64,000 nucleotides of DNA. Origin: Brachypterus glaber. Its lineage: Eukaryota; Arthropoda; Insecta; Coleoptera; Kateretidae. The stretch lies in NCBI GenBank assembly GCA_958510825.1, contig OY294047.1:44871365-44935364 (forward strand). The letters are read 5' to 3'. The translations under genes and the position numbers were made by a program. Below, in pieces: positions 55,691-64,000 of this stretch. A model generated the notes under the pieces. It did no database searches. It was given only the letters and a program-made list of their open reading frames with translations, and had not been told where the DNA came from. Within the stretch, counting starts at the first letter, position 1; each line of letters starts with the position of its first letter.

Positions 55691-56308
55691 AAAATAATCT
55701 TCCCCTGCGGGGGTGACGCCCCGGTCGTAATTATTTCCAGAAAGCAAATTTTCATGGAAACAGCGAATTTTTCCCGCTAAATTCTCAGCCTCTTGTGTAA
55801 TTATATATGAAAATGTCTAAAAATTTAAGTATGGATAATTTTTTTAATATATTAATAACAATCGAATTATAAATATTCAAAAATGGCCATATTGGGGGTA
55901 AAATTGTTTTTTTCGATTTTTCAGCCAAATGATTCATCGGAAAATAAAAGTGGTTATGAGGGAACTTGTAGCTCTTGAAATTCTCTATAATTTTTGTGTA
56001 TTATGCATTTTCATAAGTATTTTGTTACCGTTACAGTGGGCGCTGAAAGTTAAGCTGCGCCCTCTGTGTCCGTACCAAAGTACCTAAAAAAAAGTTAAAA
56101 TATATGAAACTTACAGAGAATTTCAAGAACTACAAGTTTGCTCATAACCACTTCTATTTTCCGACGAATAATTTGGCTGAAAAATGGAAAAACCCAATTT
56201 CACCTTCAACATGGCTGTTCTTAAATTAACTCGATCGTTATTAATATATTAAAAAAATGATCCAAACAAAAATTGTTGGAAATTTCCTCCTTAACAACAT
56301 TGTTTATA

Positions 56309-57024
56309 CAGTGCGGTCCAAAAGTCACCCCCCCCCCCCCCCCCTTTTAACTTTTGAACGACTTGAGATATCGACTTTAAATTTAGAACTCTTAAATAAG
56401 ACAACTTTAACTATCTTTTAGCATATATTTGATATTTTTAGCTCTTAAAGTGTGGACAGGGGGGACATTTTTTTAAATGGAAAGGGGGGTCGTGTGATAC
56501 ATCATTTTAAAGCTTATAAAATTCTTTATTTAAATTAACATTTTTAATTTTTTTAAAAATGTTTTTTAAGGTTTTGATTTTTCAATTTTTTGTGCTAAAA
56601 CATTCGATTTTTTAAGTTTTTTTTAATAAATTTTTATTTATGTCAACTAAAATTAGTTTAAAAGTATAATTAACATTTTTTTATGATGAAATTAGGCACT
56701 TTTAAAAAATTATTTGTTTTTTTTTTTAGAGAAATTTTGACATTAATACCCATTTTCAACCCCATTTTAAACCCAATTTTTTTTTTTAATTTAAAAATAT
56801 GGAGTTAAATGGAGAATTTTATAAGCTTTAAAATGATGTATTACACGACCCCCCATTTAAAATAATGTGCCCCCATGCCCCCCTGCACACATTTTAAGAG
56901 CTGAAAGTATTAAATATATGCTAAAAGATAGTTTAAGTTGTCTTATTTAAAAGTTCCAAATTTGAAGTCGATATCTTAACTGGTTCAAAAGTTAAGAGGG
57001 GGGGGTGACTTTTGGACCGCTCTG
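56309..57024. mobile_element. Tc1-type non-autonomous element, copy 2 (716 bp)
   Basis: Same ends as 18114-18773 (CAGTGCGGTCCAAAAGTCAC), flanked by TA at 56307-56308 and 57025-57026. A C run at the left end and a G run at the right end differ in length between copies. Fuller than copy 1 and better matched between arms. Confidence 0.88.
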
Positions 57025-57452
57025 TATGCATTTTTATGGTAAGGTGCATATTAAGCACCTCACCACTAAAATTCAGGATAGCGGACATTCCTTACGAAAA
57101 TCACCAGGTGAAAATCTAACAGGAGTGTTCAGTTACCATCCACTACTACCCTTTAAAACATTAGCCGGTGTACATTTATTGCAATTTGCATTTATTATTT
57201 GACTGGACTACTACTGATTATGACAGATTTTTTTTTCCCTTCTTACCCGATTATATTGTGATAAAAGCTATTTCAAGTTTAATTACAAGCGTTTGTAATG
57301 AAATATTTTCGAACTAAATTGGAAACTTAAGAAACTTAAACTTTATATTTTCTCCGATATTTTCTTTTTAAAGCTATGTAATAGCTCTAGAGCTGCAAAA
57401 AGAAAACCTGACCCGGCATAATCAGACCCTTTTAGTCAGTATTCTTGGCACC

Positions 57453-57857
57453 AATGGAGCTCTCTACAACTAGAATTATGAAACAAAAGACGTCTACCCT
57501 ATCTCTATCTCATTTGTGCTACACTTTCCAGCCAACCAAATAAATACTGTATTTGTTTTTCATACAACAAATACAGTATTTATTTGGTTGGCCGGAAAGT
57601 GTAGCAGTGAGCGGCACGAACGAACATAGCTAATGTGAATCTGTAGAATAAGATAATTCTACTAAAATTTAGATGGCGCCAGTAATTTCTTTAATATAGT
57701 TACACTTTTCGCCCGGCCAAGTAAATATTGTATTTGTTTAACAAAGAATAAATACAGAATTTGTTTGGTTGGGTGGAAGTAGGAGTGTATGTATGTCTTC
57801 TATCCTTTTTGGGTAGAACTTTTGTCCCTGTCTAATCTAACGGGAAAAATCGCCATT
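57453..57857 (+). mobile_element. Dispersed repeat with internal hairpin, copy 2
   Basis: Matches 15828-16241 from AATGGAGCTCTCTACAACTA to AATCGCCATT. The internal hairpin at 57516-57606 is almost perfect, GCCAACCAAATAAATACTGT with its complement. Confidence 0.85.
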
Positions 57858-57859
57858 AT

Positions 57860-58330
57860 AACTTTGTAAAGATGTGATGTATTTCTCCAGATTTTTTGGA
57901 ACGAACAATTCAATGAATGGGAGTTTTTCTCATTAAAGGCACATAGAAAGGTGGTTTATAATAAACGGGTAGGTAAGGCTTTTTTAATAATTTTCTTTTT
58001 TTGCCCACCCAAATATTTACCGTTAACTATTCATGATTAAAAAAGGCTTATGAACCTATTTAAGAGTAGCAAAGAAAAGATTTTGATAATTAAGGGTATT
58101 GTTTAGGGCCTTATTTCAAGTTTTTTTTGTTGAAATCTACATAAAACGATGTAAAAAGTGAAACACTATTAAAATAAAATTAATATTAATAATAAATATC
58201 ATTGTAAAAAAAGTTAATCACATTTTTGCTTTTTCTGTAAAATATTAATTTTGTGGGTTAGGCCCTTATGTTCATATAGTAAACGAGCGAAGAAATTACT
58301 CACTTTCTTAGCGAGTTGAGAAAAAACTAC
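57860..58330. other. Intron 2 DNA without recognised features
   Basis: No coding signal or repeat boundary found. Confidence 0.5.
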
Positions 58331-58332
58331 TT

Positions 58333-58573
58333 AGGAAACGTTCAAGTATTACGTAACGCAAAATGTACCAAAATTCATACACTTCATCCCTCAGTTCTCG
58401 CGTTATTCAAGGCTGTTGAGATTTAATTTTTTAGCTACCCCCCCTAACACACACCCTGTTAGGGGGGGTAGCCAAAATATGAAATCTCTATAAACTTTAA
58501 TAACGCGAGAACCGGGGTATGAAGTGTATGAATTTTGGTACAATTTGCGTTACGTAATACTTGAACGTTCCCT
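58333..58573. mobile_element. Palindromic MITE (GAACGTTCAAG family), intact copy
   Basis: GGAAACGTTCAAGTATTACG...CGTAATACTTGAACGTTCCC. About 241 bp, arms of about 110 bp, centre at CCTAACACACACCCTGTTAG. It supplies the empty site for the 8144 insertion. Confidence 0.88.
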
Positions 58574-58814
58574 TATGGGATTTTCTTTAAGAAGAGCATT
58601 TTTTTAAACGTTTTAAAATTTTTATATAATTTTTACTAACTAACGCAGGACTTTCCTAGGAGAAAGTTCAATAACCACAATGATACCATCCGAGAACTTT
58701 GTTGATATTGTAAGCGTTACATAATTTTGGGACACTCTTTCGTAACGGTTTCATCATCACATATTTTCGGACACTTTTTCGTATCGGTTTCAGCCGTCTA
58801 ACCCCCCCGTCTAA

Positions 58815-58960
58815 GAATAGAATAGAATAGAATAGAATAGAATATTTATTTACTCAATTTGTTTACAATAATGTAGGGTTGTTTAAACAATAAATTGTTA
58901 CACGATACACAATGTAAAATACAGAGACGTCAAAAAAAAATTGATATTAATATTATCTAA
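58815..58960 (-). mobile_element. Possible LINE 3' tail with AATAG repeats
   Basis: About seven AATAG units (58815-58850) precede TTTATTTACTCAATTTG. Read on the minus strand this is a body ending in a CTATT pentanucleotide tail, a common non-LTR terminus. No coding part is seen. Confidence 0.4.
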
Positions 58961-59760
58961 TAATGTTAAAAATTATCATAAAATCGTAAGAAAAAATTCT
59001 ATAGGAATTCCTATAGAATCCTGTTAAAACCTATTAAATTTTAATGTGATTTAAAAGGGCTGTCATGTTAAAATATAACATTAAGATTAATATTATTAGT
59101 ATACTTTGCAGAATAAGCGATTTATTCTTCTCGTTATAGGCACGTATAATACAGAAAAACCTTTTATTCGTTTTCCTCGAGGTTTTTCTTTGAATTTGCA
59201 CTAAGCCAAAGATATATCTTTTTGTTTATTATAATGGAATTCAATTAATCCATTCAGTATTTTTTTATACTTTTTTGTGTTTTTTTTATTACTTAACCAT
59301 TTTTTATTAACCTTTAACAGTCTTAAAAAGATGCCAACGCTCTAAATAATTAAAATATGAAAAAAAAACGCATTTTTAGGCATACGTTTATAGGACCTTT
59401 TTATCATATTTTATGATGTAAAATCACCCCTTAAAAATTTCGGACCCTATTTCAAATACACCATGTATAATGGAATGCGTAGCATTACATACCTTCACGG
59501 CTTGTTTTTTCATGAAAGAATTCCAAGTAATATGTAACTACCGCATAATACTATTCTATTTACTGGAAAATCTTAATTTTACTGGAAAATTTTAATTTTA
59601 CTGCAAAATTTTAATTTAACTGTAAAATTTTCATTTTACAATTTCTTTTAAAACGCCGATAACCGGTAATTGTTTATCCGTAATATTTATTACAGTGTAT
59701 GTGACTACGTAATATACCACGTAAAATACAATACATAAAACCCTTCTATTCATTTTCCTT
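58961..59760. other. Intron 2 DNA; one ACAGGGTG-type fragment
   Basis: 59385-59470 (ATAGGACCTTTTTATCATAT, GATGTAAAATCACCCCTTAA) resembles the end of the 6170 element. 59560-59640 contains four degenerate copies of ACTGGAAAATTTTAATTTT. No exon. Confidence 0.5.
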
Positions 59761-59772
59761 TCCAATTTGCAG

Positions 59773-59889
59773 GAAGCCAAAGAAATTCTATGCGACCCAG
59801 AAAAGAAAGCCAACTATGATAAATGGAGAAGCAGCGGAATTTCCATCAGCTACAAACAATGGTTGGGAATGAAGGAGCACGTCCATCAG
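59773..59889 (+). CDS. DNAJC12: DNAJC12 exon 3 (J-domain end and family-specific linker)
   Basis: Encodes residues 63-101: [18 protein letters not shown] completes helix III and the short helix IV of the J domain. The following [19 protein letters not shown] is the stretch that separates DNAJC12/Jdp from other small J-proteins (vertebrate relatives have WRRSQM...FQQW in the same place). Acceptor: pyrimidine-rich CCTTTCCAATTTGCAG. Donor: GTAGGA at 59890, weaker than the other two. Phase 0 at both ends. The next exon should begin with the family's SMHW-like motif; I searched for it down to 64000 and did not find it, so it probably lies outside the window. Confidence 0.93.
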
Positions 59890-59992
59890 GTAGGAAAATT
59901 TTATTACAATTTGTTAGAAATTTTTTCAGATAAACATGGTGTAGGTAAAAAATATACCAAGAAAACTATAGTTTTCCTCAAACTTTCCTCTA

Positions 59993-60201
59993 CACAGAAA
60001 AAAAAGAAGGATTTATTGAACCAAGGACACGTGTCTTTCGATATGTTCTCTTGTTTCAAGTCTAGCATTTCTTTGAACCAAGGTCCATGAATGATAAGCG
60101 CAGATGTTCATTCAAAAACCCGTGCTCTTCATTCAAGGACATTGGCTTTAAACATATCGAAAGATGCTTATCCTGGGTTCAAGTAACCTTTTTTTTCTGT
60201 G
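59993..60201. mobile_element. 209-bp MITE in intron 3, TA duplication
   Basis: Ends CACAGAAAAAAAAGAAGG and CCTTTTTTTTCTGTG, flanked by TA at 59991-59992 and 60202-60203. GGACACGTGTCTTTCGATAT pairs with ATATCGAAAGATGCTTATCC. It lies about 100 bp after the exon 3 donor. Relative of 52380-52511. Confidence 0.85.
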
Positions 60202-60249
60202 TATAGTTAATTTCCACAAAAAAAAAAAACAAAAAAAAATCTATTTTTT

Positions 60250-60324
60250 TTATAAAATAATTAAAAAAAGGCTTATAATCGACTTCACGTTATATAAGCC
60301 TTTTTTTAATTATTTTATAATAAA
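60250..60324. repeat. Hairpin with T-run
   Basis: AATTAAAAAAAGGCTTATA and TATAAGCCTTTTTTTAATT pair perfectly around a 17-nt loop. Confidence 0.8.
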
Positions 60325-60849
60325 CCACTTCACTATAAGAAGTTCAGACGTTCAGAACCATGAATGAATTTTCAAACTAGATCTATTTTTTTTAGTAAAA
60401 AAAAAACTTACTTTCTATTTTACAGCAACAAATTTTATGAACTTTTGTGCTAAAGTCGCATTCCAAAAGAGCTAGGTTTTTAGAATGTTTTATAACTTCA
60501 TACCTCAGGAACCGTTTAACTTATTGGCATGAAATTTTAACTGTAATCAAAAAATGCAAACATTTAACGTTAAAATAAAATCAACTTTTTGTTTAGAAGC
60601 GTAAAAATTGGCTGTAAAAATTATAAGTCTACTCCTGGTTGAATATTAATTTTTGTAAGGGCATGAAAGGATAACTCTAATTTGTAGTAAATCATTATAA
60701 AAAAATTATCTCAATTCCTGAGTTGTCAAATTTATGGCGCACTCGCATCTCTACTCTTTTATAACTGTGCTCTTTCACATCTCTATTCCAATTAGTTTAT
60801 AAGTTACGTTATATTCGAGTAATAAATTTGAGTTTGTATAAGTTACCAG
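60325..60849. other. Intron 3 DNA without recognised features
   Basis: No coding signal or repeat boundary found. Confidence 0.5.
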
Positions 60850-61811
60850 CAGGGCCGTAGCTATGGGGGGGGGGAGCCTCCCCCCACCTATCTGGAAATC
60901 AAAAAAGTTGCATATTTCATGGGTTAAAAAAAAAATAAAATAATAATTTTTTAATTTTGGGAAAAAAAGTTTTAAATTTTATGGTTAAAAATATAAAAGT
61001 TGGGATTTTTAAACCTTAGAATAAAAAAATTTGCATATTTCATGAATTAAAAATATAAAAGTTGCATAGTTTTTCATGGGATAAACATAATAAAATAATA
61101 CATTTTTAATTTTGGGAAAAAAGTGGTAAATTTCATGTATTAAAAATATAAAAGTTGGGATTTTCAAAAAACCTATTTCGTGGATTCAAAATATAAAACT
61201 TGCATATTTCATGGGTTAAAAATAATAAAATTATACATTTTTAATCTTGTGAAAAAAGTTGTAAACTTCATAGATAAAGAAATATAAAAGTTAGGATTCA
61301 CAAACCTTGAGAAAATATAAATAACACCAGAAGGTGTAATTTGATAACTTTTTTATTTTTAATTAATAAAAATTACAACTTTTGGTTTTGAAATAGGTAT
61401 ACAAATTAAATTTTACAACTTTTTTTATTTGAAAATAATAAAATAACGAATTTTTAATTTTGAAAAAAAGTTGTAAATTTCATTGACTAAAAATATAAAA
61501 CTTCGGATTTTCAAGCCTTGAAATCAAAAAAGTTGCATAATTCATGGATTGAAAACATAAAAGTTTCATATTTCATGGGTTCAAAATAATAAAATTATTA
61601 ATTTTTAATTTTGGACTTTTTAAATTAATCCTCGTTTTTTAAAAAGCTTTAAAATTTAAAAGCATGAAATTTTTAAAACAACGTTTATTTTGTTATTTAG
61701 AAAGGGGTGGGAACTTTTTTTTATGAATGAACTTTTTTTTTGAGAAAGGGTGGGACCTTTTTTTTTAGTGAACTTTTTTTTGTCGAGGAAAAAAGTTCCT
61801 CCCCCCCACTG
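60850..61811. mobile_element. hAT-like element, 962 bp, exact 8-bp duplication
   Basis: Starts CAGGGCCGTAGCTATGG and ends CCTCCCCCCCACTG, flanked by GTTACCAG at 60842-60849 and 61812-61819. The left end matches the CAGGGCCGTAGC terminus common in hAT elements; the right end keeps only CAG...G-run similarity. The interior is a series of degenerate tandem units of about 110-130 bp built on TTGCATATTTCATGGGTTAA and AAAAATATAAAAGTTGGGAT. Confidence 0.82.
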
Positions 61812-61819
61812 GTTACCAG

Positions 61820-62439
61820 TCATCATTTAAAGAGTTGATTAATACAAGAAACCGAATTTGTTTTTGCAGATACGATGTTTCGAAATTTACGGGGCAATAT
61901 TTTGCTTTTTAATATTCGCTAAAAACTGTGTGATAGAAAGAAGAAAAATAAACCTGACTTTCATAAAAGAGAGTTTACTCTTTTGAGCTTTGTTGGTTTA
62001 AGTATAATGATTTGTATACATATAAAACAATTGAGTTGCTACATGTTTTCTCGACTATTCTCTTAGGTAAGCAAATCCCAAGAATCGCCTCAGCATAATA
62101 TCATAACAAGCCGTGAAGATATGTAATGCTACGAATTCCATTATATACTATTCACATGAATGGTATATAGCATATTCCAAAATATGTTAAAAAAAATAAA
62201 AAAACATAAAAAAAAAATTTCAACAATTTTTTTTTTTTAATTTTCTCTTTTCGAAAAACGAAAAAAATTTAAAATAAAAAAAATCTTAGAAAAAGAAAAA
62301 TATTTTTTAAAAGCGAAAAATTTTTTCAAAAAACTCAATGAAAAAATAAAAAAAACCTGGGTAAAAAAAATCATTTTTTTATTTTCTTTTTTCGAAAACT
62401 GAAAAAACTTAAAAAAAATAAAAATTATAATTTTTTAAT
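61820..62439. other. Intron 3 DNA; A/T homopolymer-rich
   Basis: 62170-62440 is dominated by poly-A/poly-T runs. A possible acceptor at 62066 (TTCTCTTAG) opens no J-protein-like frame. Confidence 0.5.
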
Positions 62440-62755
62440 TGTTTAAAAAAGTTTAACCCCCCATAACTTTTTTGTTTTTGGGGGGACTCATTTCAAAAAC
62501 AATAGGGATCTTCCCCTCATAGAACTTGATTTTTTCTGAGAATTTCGAGTCGATTGGATTATTCTTTCTTGAGTTATCGTGTCTACAAAAAACGTGACAC
62601 CGGACGGATCGACGGACATTTTCAAGGTTTCTTATTTTTTCATGAAGCACATTTGTATCCAAGAATTTTTTGTCTAGGACGTTTTTTGACGATTTTGGGA
62701 AATTCGAAACTACCGTATACTACTATTCTAGCGCTACGCGCTGTGAATAGTATAA
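62440..62755 (+). repeat. Families G and H-edge repeat, joined copy
   Basis: GGGGGGACTCATTTCAAAAA, TTCGAGTCGATTGGATTATT and ATCGACGGACATTTTCAAGG (family G) are followed by TTGTCTAGGACGTTTTTTGA and CTAGCGCTACGCGCTGTGAA. This longer copy shows that the pieces at 41866, 37215 and 54740 belong to one repeat. The two opposed 69-residue frames are chance. Confidence 0.7.
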
Positions 62756-62834
62756 GAGTATGACCCAAATTGTACAATTATAACAAAAGGTTACCTTAGC
62801 CCCCCAAGGGTTTAACGATTTCTTGAACTTATAT

Positions 62835-62940
62835 ACAGAGCTTTCCGACAGTTACCCCTCTCTCTTAACTTTTGAACGAGTTGAGATATCAAATTCAAAT
62901 TTAAAACGCTTAAGTAAGACAACTTAAACTATCTTTTTGG
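62835..62940 (+). repeat. Truncated Tc1-type element end
   Basis: TTAACTTTTGAACGAGTTGA to AACTTAAACTATCTTTT follows the 56309 copy and then stops abruptly at about 62940. Confidence 0.7.
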
Positions 62941-62944
62941 ATAT

Positions 62945-64000
62945 TGTAACGACATAAATCGTCACTTTGTAATATAGCAAGGGTTAATTAAACTATTCGT
63001 TTACTTACGTTATAATTTATGTTTGTTTTGTATATAAATGGTTACGTACGTACAGAGCTGTTTTGTATCTGGGACTATTTTGTAACAGGAACTGAATTCT
63101 AACCATATGAGTCTCTATTCCATAGTTCTACCTGAAAATAACATAAAGAAAACATAATTAGAATATGATTTTTAATAATAAAGAATCATATGACTTATTT
63201 CTCTATAATACATTTGTCTATGGACTTACCTGGTTTTTATATGTTTCAGAGTCTATTGAGGGTTGGATTTCACTGGCTTTCATTTGTAGCTTGTCTCTCT
63301 TGTGGAAAGTTTCATATGCTAATTGCTTCGGGATAATCCAGAATTTGTTGAAAATAGTTTGCTGGAACTGCTCACTTAGATTCAGTATTTTGTTTATACT
63401 TAGTTCACAGGACACTTAGTATTCTGTTCGTATTTTTATTAGTTTTGCTGATAAACAATAAGTATTGTTTATATTTGTTTCTTAGAGTAATATTTTGAGG
63501 TTAGATATCACTAATACGGATTTAGTAGGAAACATTCTTTTAATTAGTTATTATCTTTGATGTAGTTTCAGTTACCTTTATTAGGAATCCTATACGGTAA
63601 AACTGTAGTTGATAATGACTTGCATAGATGTCGCTAATAGTTCAGAAATAGGATTTTATTCACCTGAAGGGTTCATACCGGTTGATAAGGTCGATTTTCG
63701 CTCTTTCTTGATGAACTCTGTACAATGGTGGTCTCATTTTGACGAGTGTTTATTTTCTGTAATCATCGAAGTAATCCTTCATGTATTTTTATTTAAAGTT
63801 AGTGAAAATGAATATTTAAACAATGCGGAAGATATTGTAACTGTTATTTTATACAATTACGCATTTATAACGTTTCGATGGACATCGAAGACTTAGAATG
63901 AGACGTAAGTTAAGTTTTTCTGTTTCTTAGAATATTTCTGAGATATAATTATTGTTTTAGCACCATTAATTAAGCACAATCACTAGACCATTAATTACTC
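62945..64000 (+). mobile_element. Unidentified insertion, possibly an LTR element, running off the window
   Basis: It begins TGTAACGACATAAATCG exactly where the Tc1-type arm is cut. TATATAAATGG at 63034-63044 looks like a TATA box followed by ACGTACGTACAGAGC. LTRs start with TG and often carry such a promoter, but no primer-binding site, matching right LTR or gag/pol frame can be seen. The 65-95 residue frames on both strands match nothing I recognise. Confidence 0.25.

Larger units (their letters stand above)
54973..57205. mobile_element. 2.2-kb palindromic element with a nested Tc1-type copy
   Basis: Left arm blocks (TGTACACGGGCTGATATTTT, ATGCATCTTACCATAAAAAT, TTTTCAGCCAAATGATTCAT) reappear complemented in the right arm (56095-57190). 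The centre is near 56085. The right arm is split by the Tc1-type element at 56309-57024. The left arm has about 680 bp (55165-55840) without a mirror, which may be captured or inserted DNA. The 60-72 residue frames here are not genes. Confidence 0.75.
51488..59772 (+). other. DNAJC12 intron 2
   Basis: 8285 bp, GTAAGC...TTTGCAG. It begins 25 bp before an inverted-repeat element with a minisatellite and holds several MITEs, a retroposed fragment, a 2.2-kb palindromic element with a nested Tc1-type element, and retroelement tails. The stretch 53200-54700 is AT-rich with no recognisable content. Confidence 0.85.
42407..59889 (+). other. DNAJC12: DNAJC12 (Jdp-like) gene, visible part: exons 1-3 and introns 1-2
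   Basis: Gene span visible in the window. Three coding exons (42407-42490, 51386-51487, 59773-59889) join in phase 0 at GT-AG boundaries and encode 101 residues matching the J-domain co-chaperone DNAJC12, called Jdp in Drosophila. Known family members are roughly 190-200 residues or longer, so about half of the protein is here; the conserved tryptophan-rich C-terminus was looked for after exon 3 and not found before base 64000. Introns are 8895 and 8285 bp and carry most of the transposon copies listed separately. The identification rests on the complete J domain plus the family-specific stretch after it ([11 protein letters not shown]), so I am confident of the family but not of the 3' structure. 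Confidence 0.93.

Noticed and set aside
62066..62120. Possible DNAJC12 exon 4 after CTCTTAG
   Set aside because: The sequence after the acceptor does not read like the family's next residues and soon meets stops.
63609..63896. 95-residue plus-strand frame at the right edge
   Set aside because: Looks more protein-like than most, but no recognised motif, no splice support and it lies in an unidentified insertion.
1..64000. CRISPR arrays, bacterial operons or prophage
   Set aside because: The window is eukaryotic: introns, MITEs, SINE/LINE; the tandem arrays have no spacers.

Overview
The window is AT-rich eukaryotic DNA that looks like an insect nuclear genome. The evidence is a J-domain gene whose residues follow the insect/vertebrate DNAJC12 (Drosophila Jdp) pattern, canonical GT-AG introns, a Tc1-type transposase, a Jockey/CR1-like LINE and a very dense load of short foldback (MITE-like) elements. 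A beetle is a reasonable guess from the style of repeats, but nothing in the sequence fixes the order or species. One run of 200 Ns (32793-32992) marks an assembly gap.

The only host gene I can support is DNAJC12 on the + strand. Exon 1 (42407-42490), exon 2 (51386-51487) and exon 3 (59773-59889) join in phase 0 and give 101 residues: a short leader, the whole J domain with HPD, and the start of the C-terminal region. The last exon(s) lie beyond the right edge. Introns 1 and 2 are 8.9 and 8.3 kb and consist largely of transposon insertions.

The left 42 kb has no supported host gene. Region by region: 1-9.9 kb holds Penelope-like ends, foldback elements with nested insertions, an 824-bp tandem array carrying a tRNA-Ala-derived SINE, and a repeated-motif block; 10-25 kb holds scattered MITEs, including a Tc1-type non-autonomous element; 25.3-25.6 kb holds a perfect 104-bp-arm palindrome flanked by an 18-bp target duplication; 27-29 kb has an 857-bp foldback and a 5'-truncated LINE; 31-36 kb has nested inverted-repeat elements and A/T homopolymer tracts; 37.3-41.9 kb has a 3.8-kb Tc1 element with 706-bp terminal repeats, inserted into another inverted-repeat element whose uninterrupted copy lies at 47.6-48.4 kb.

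Inside the gene, intron 1 holds a hAT-like element with a nested TTAA element, copies of several dispersed families and a LINE tail. Intron 2 holds a 10-bp minisatellite inside a small inverted-repeat element, further MITEs and a 2.2-kb palindromic element. The visible part of intron 3 holds a TA-flanked MITE, a second hAT-like element with an exact 8-bp duplication and the start of an unidentified insertion at the right edge. Many insertions can be proved inside the window because an empty paralogous site is also present.
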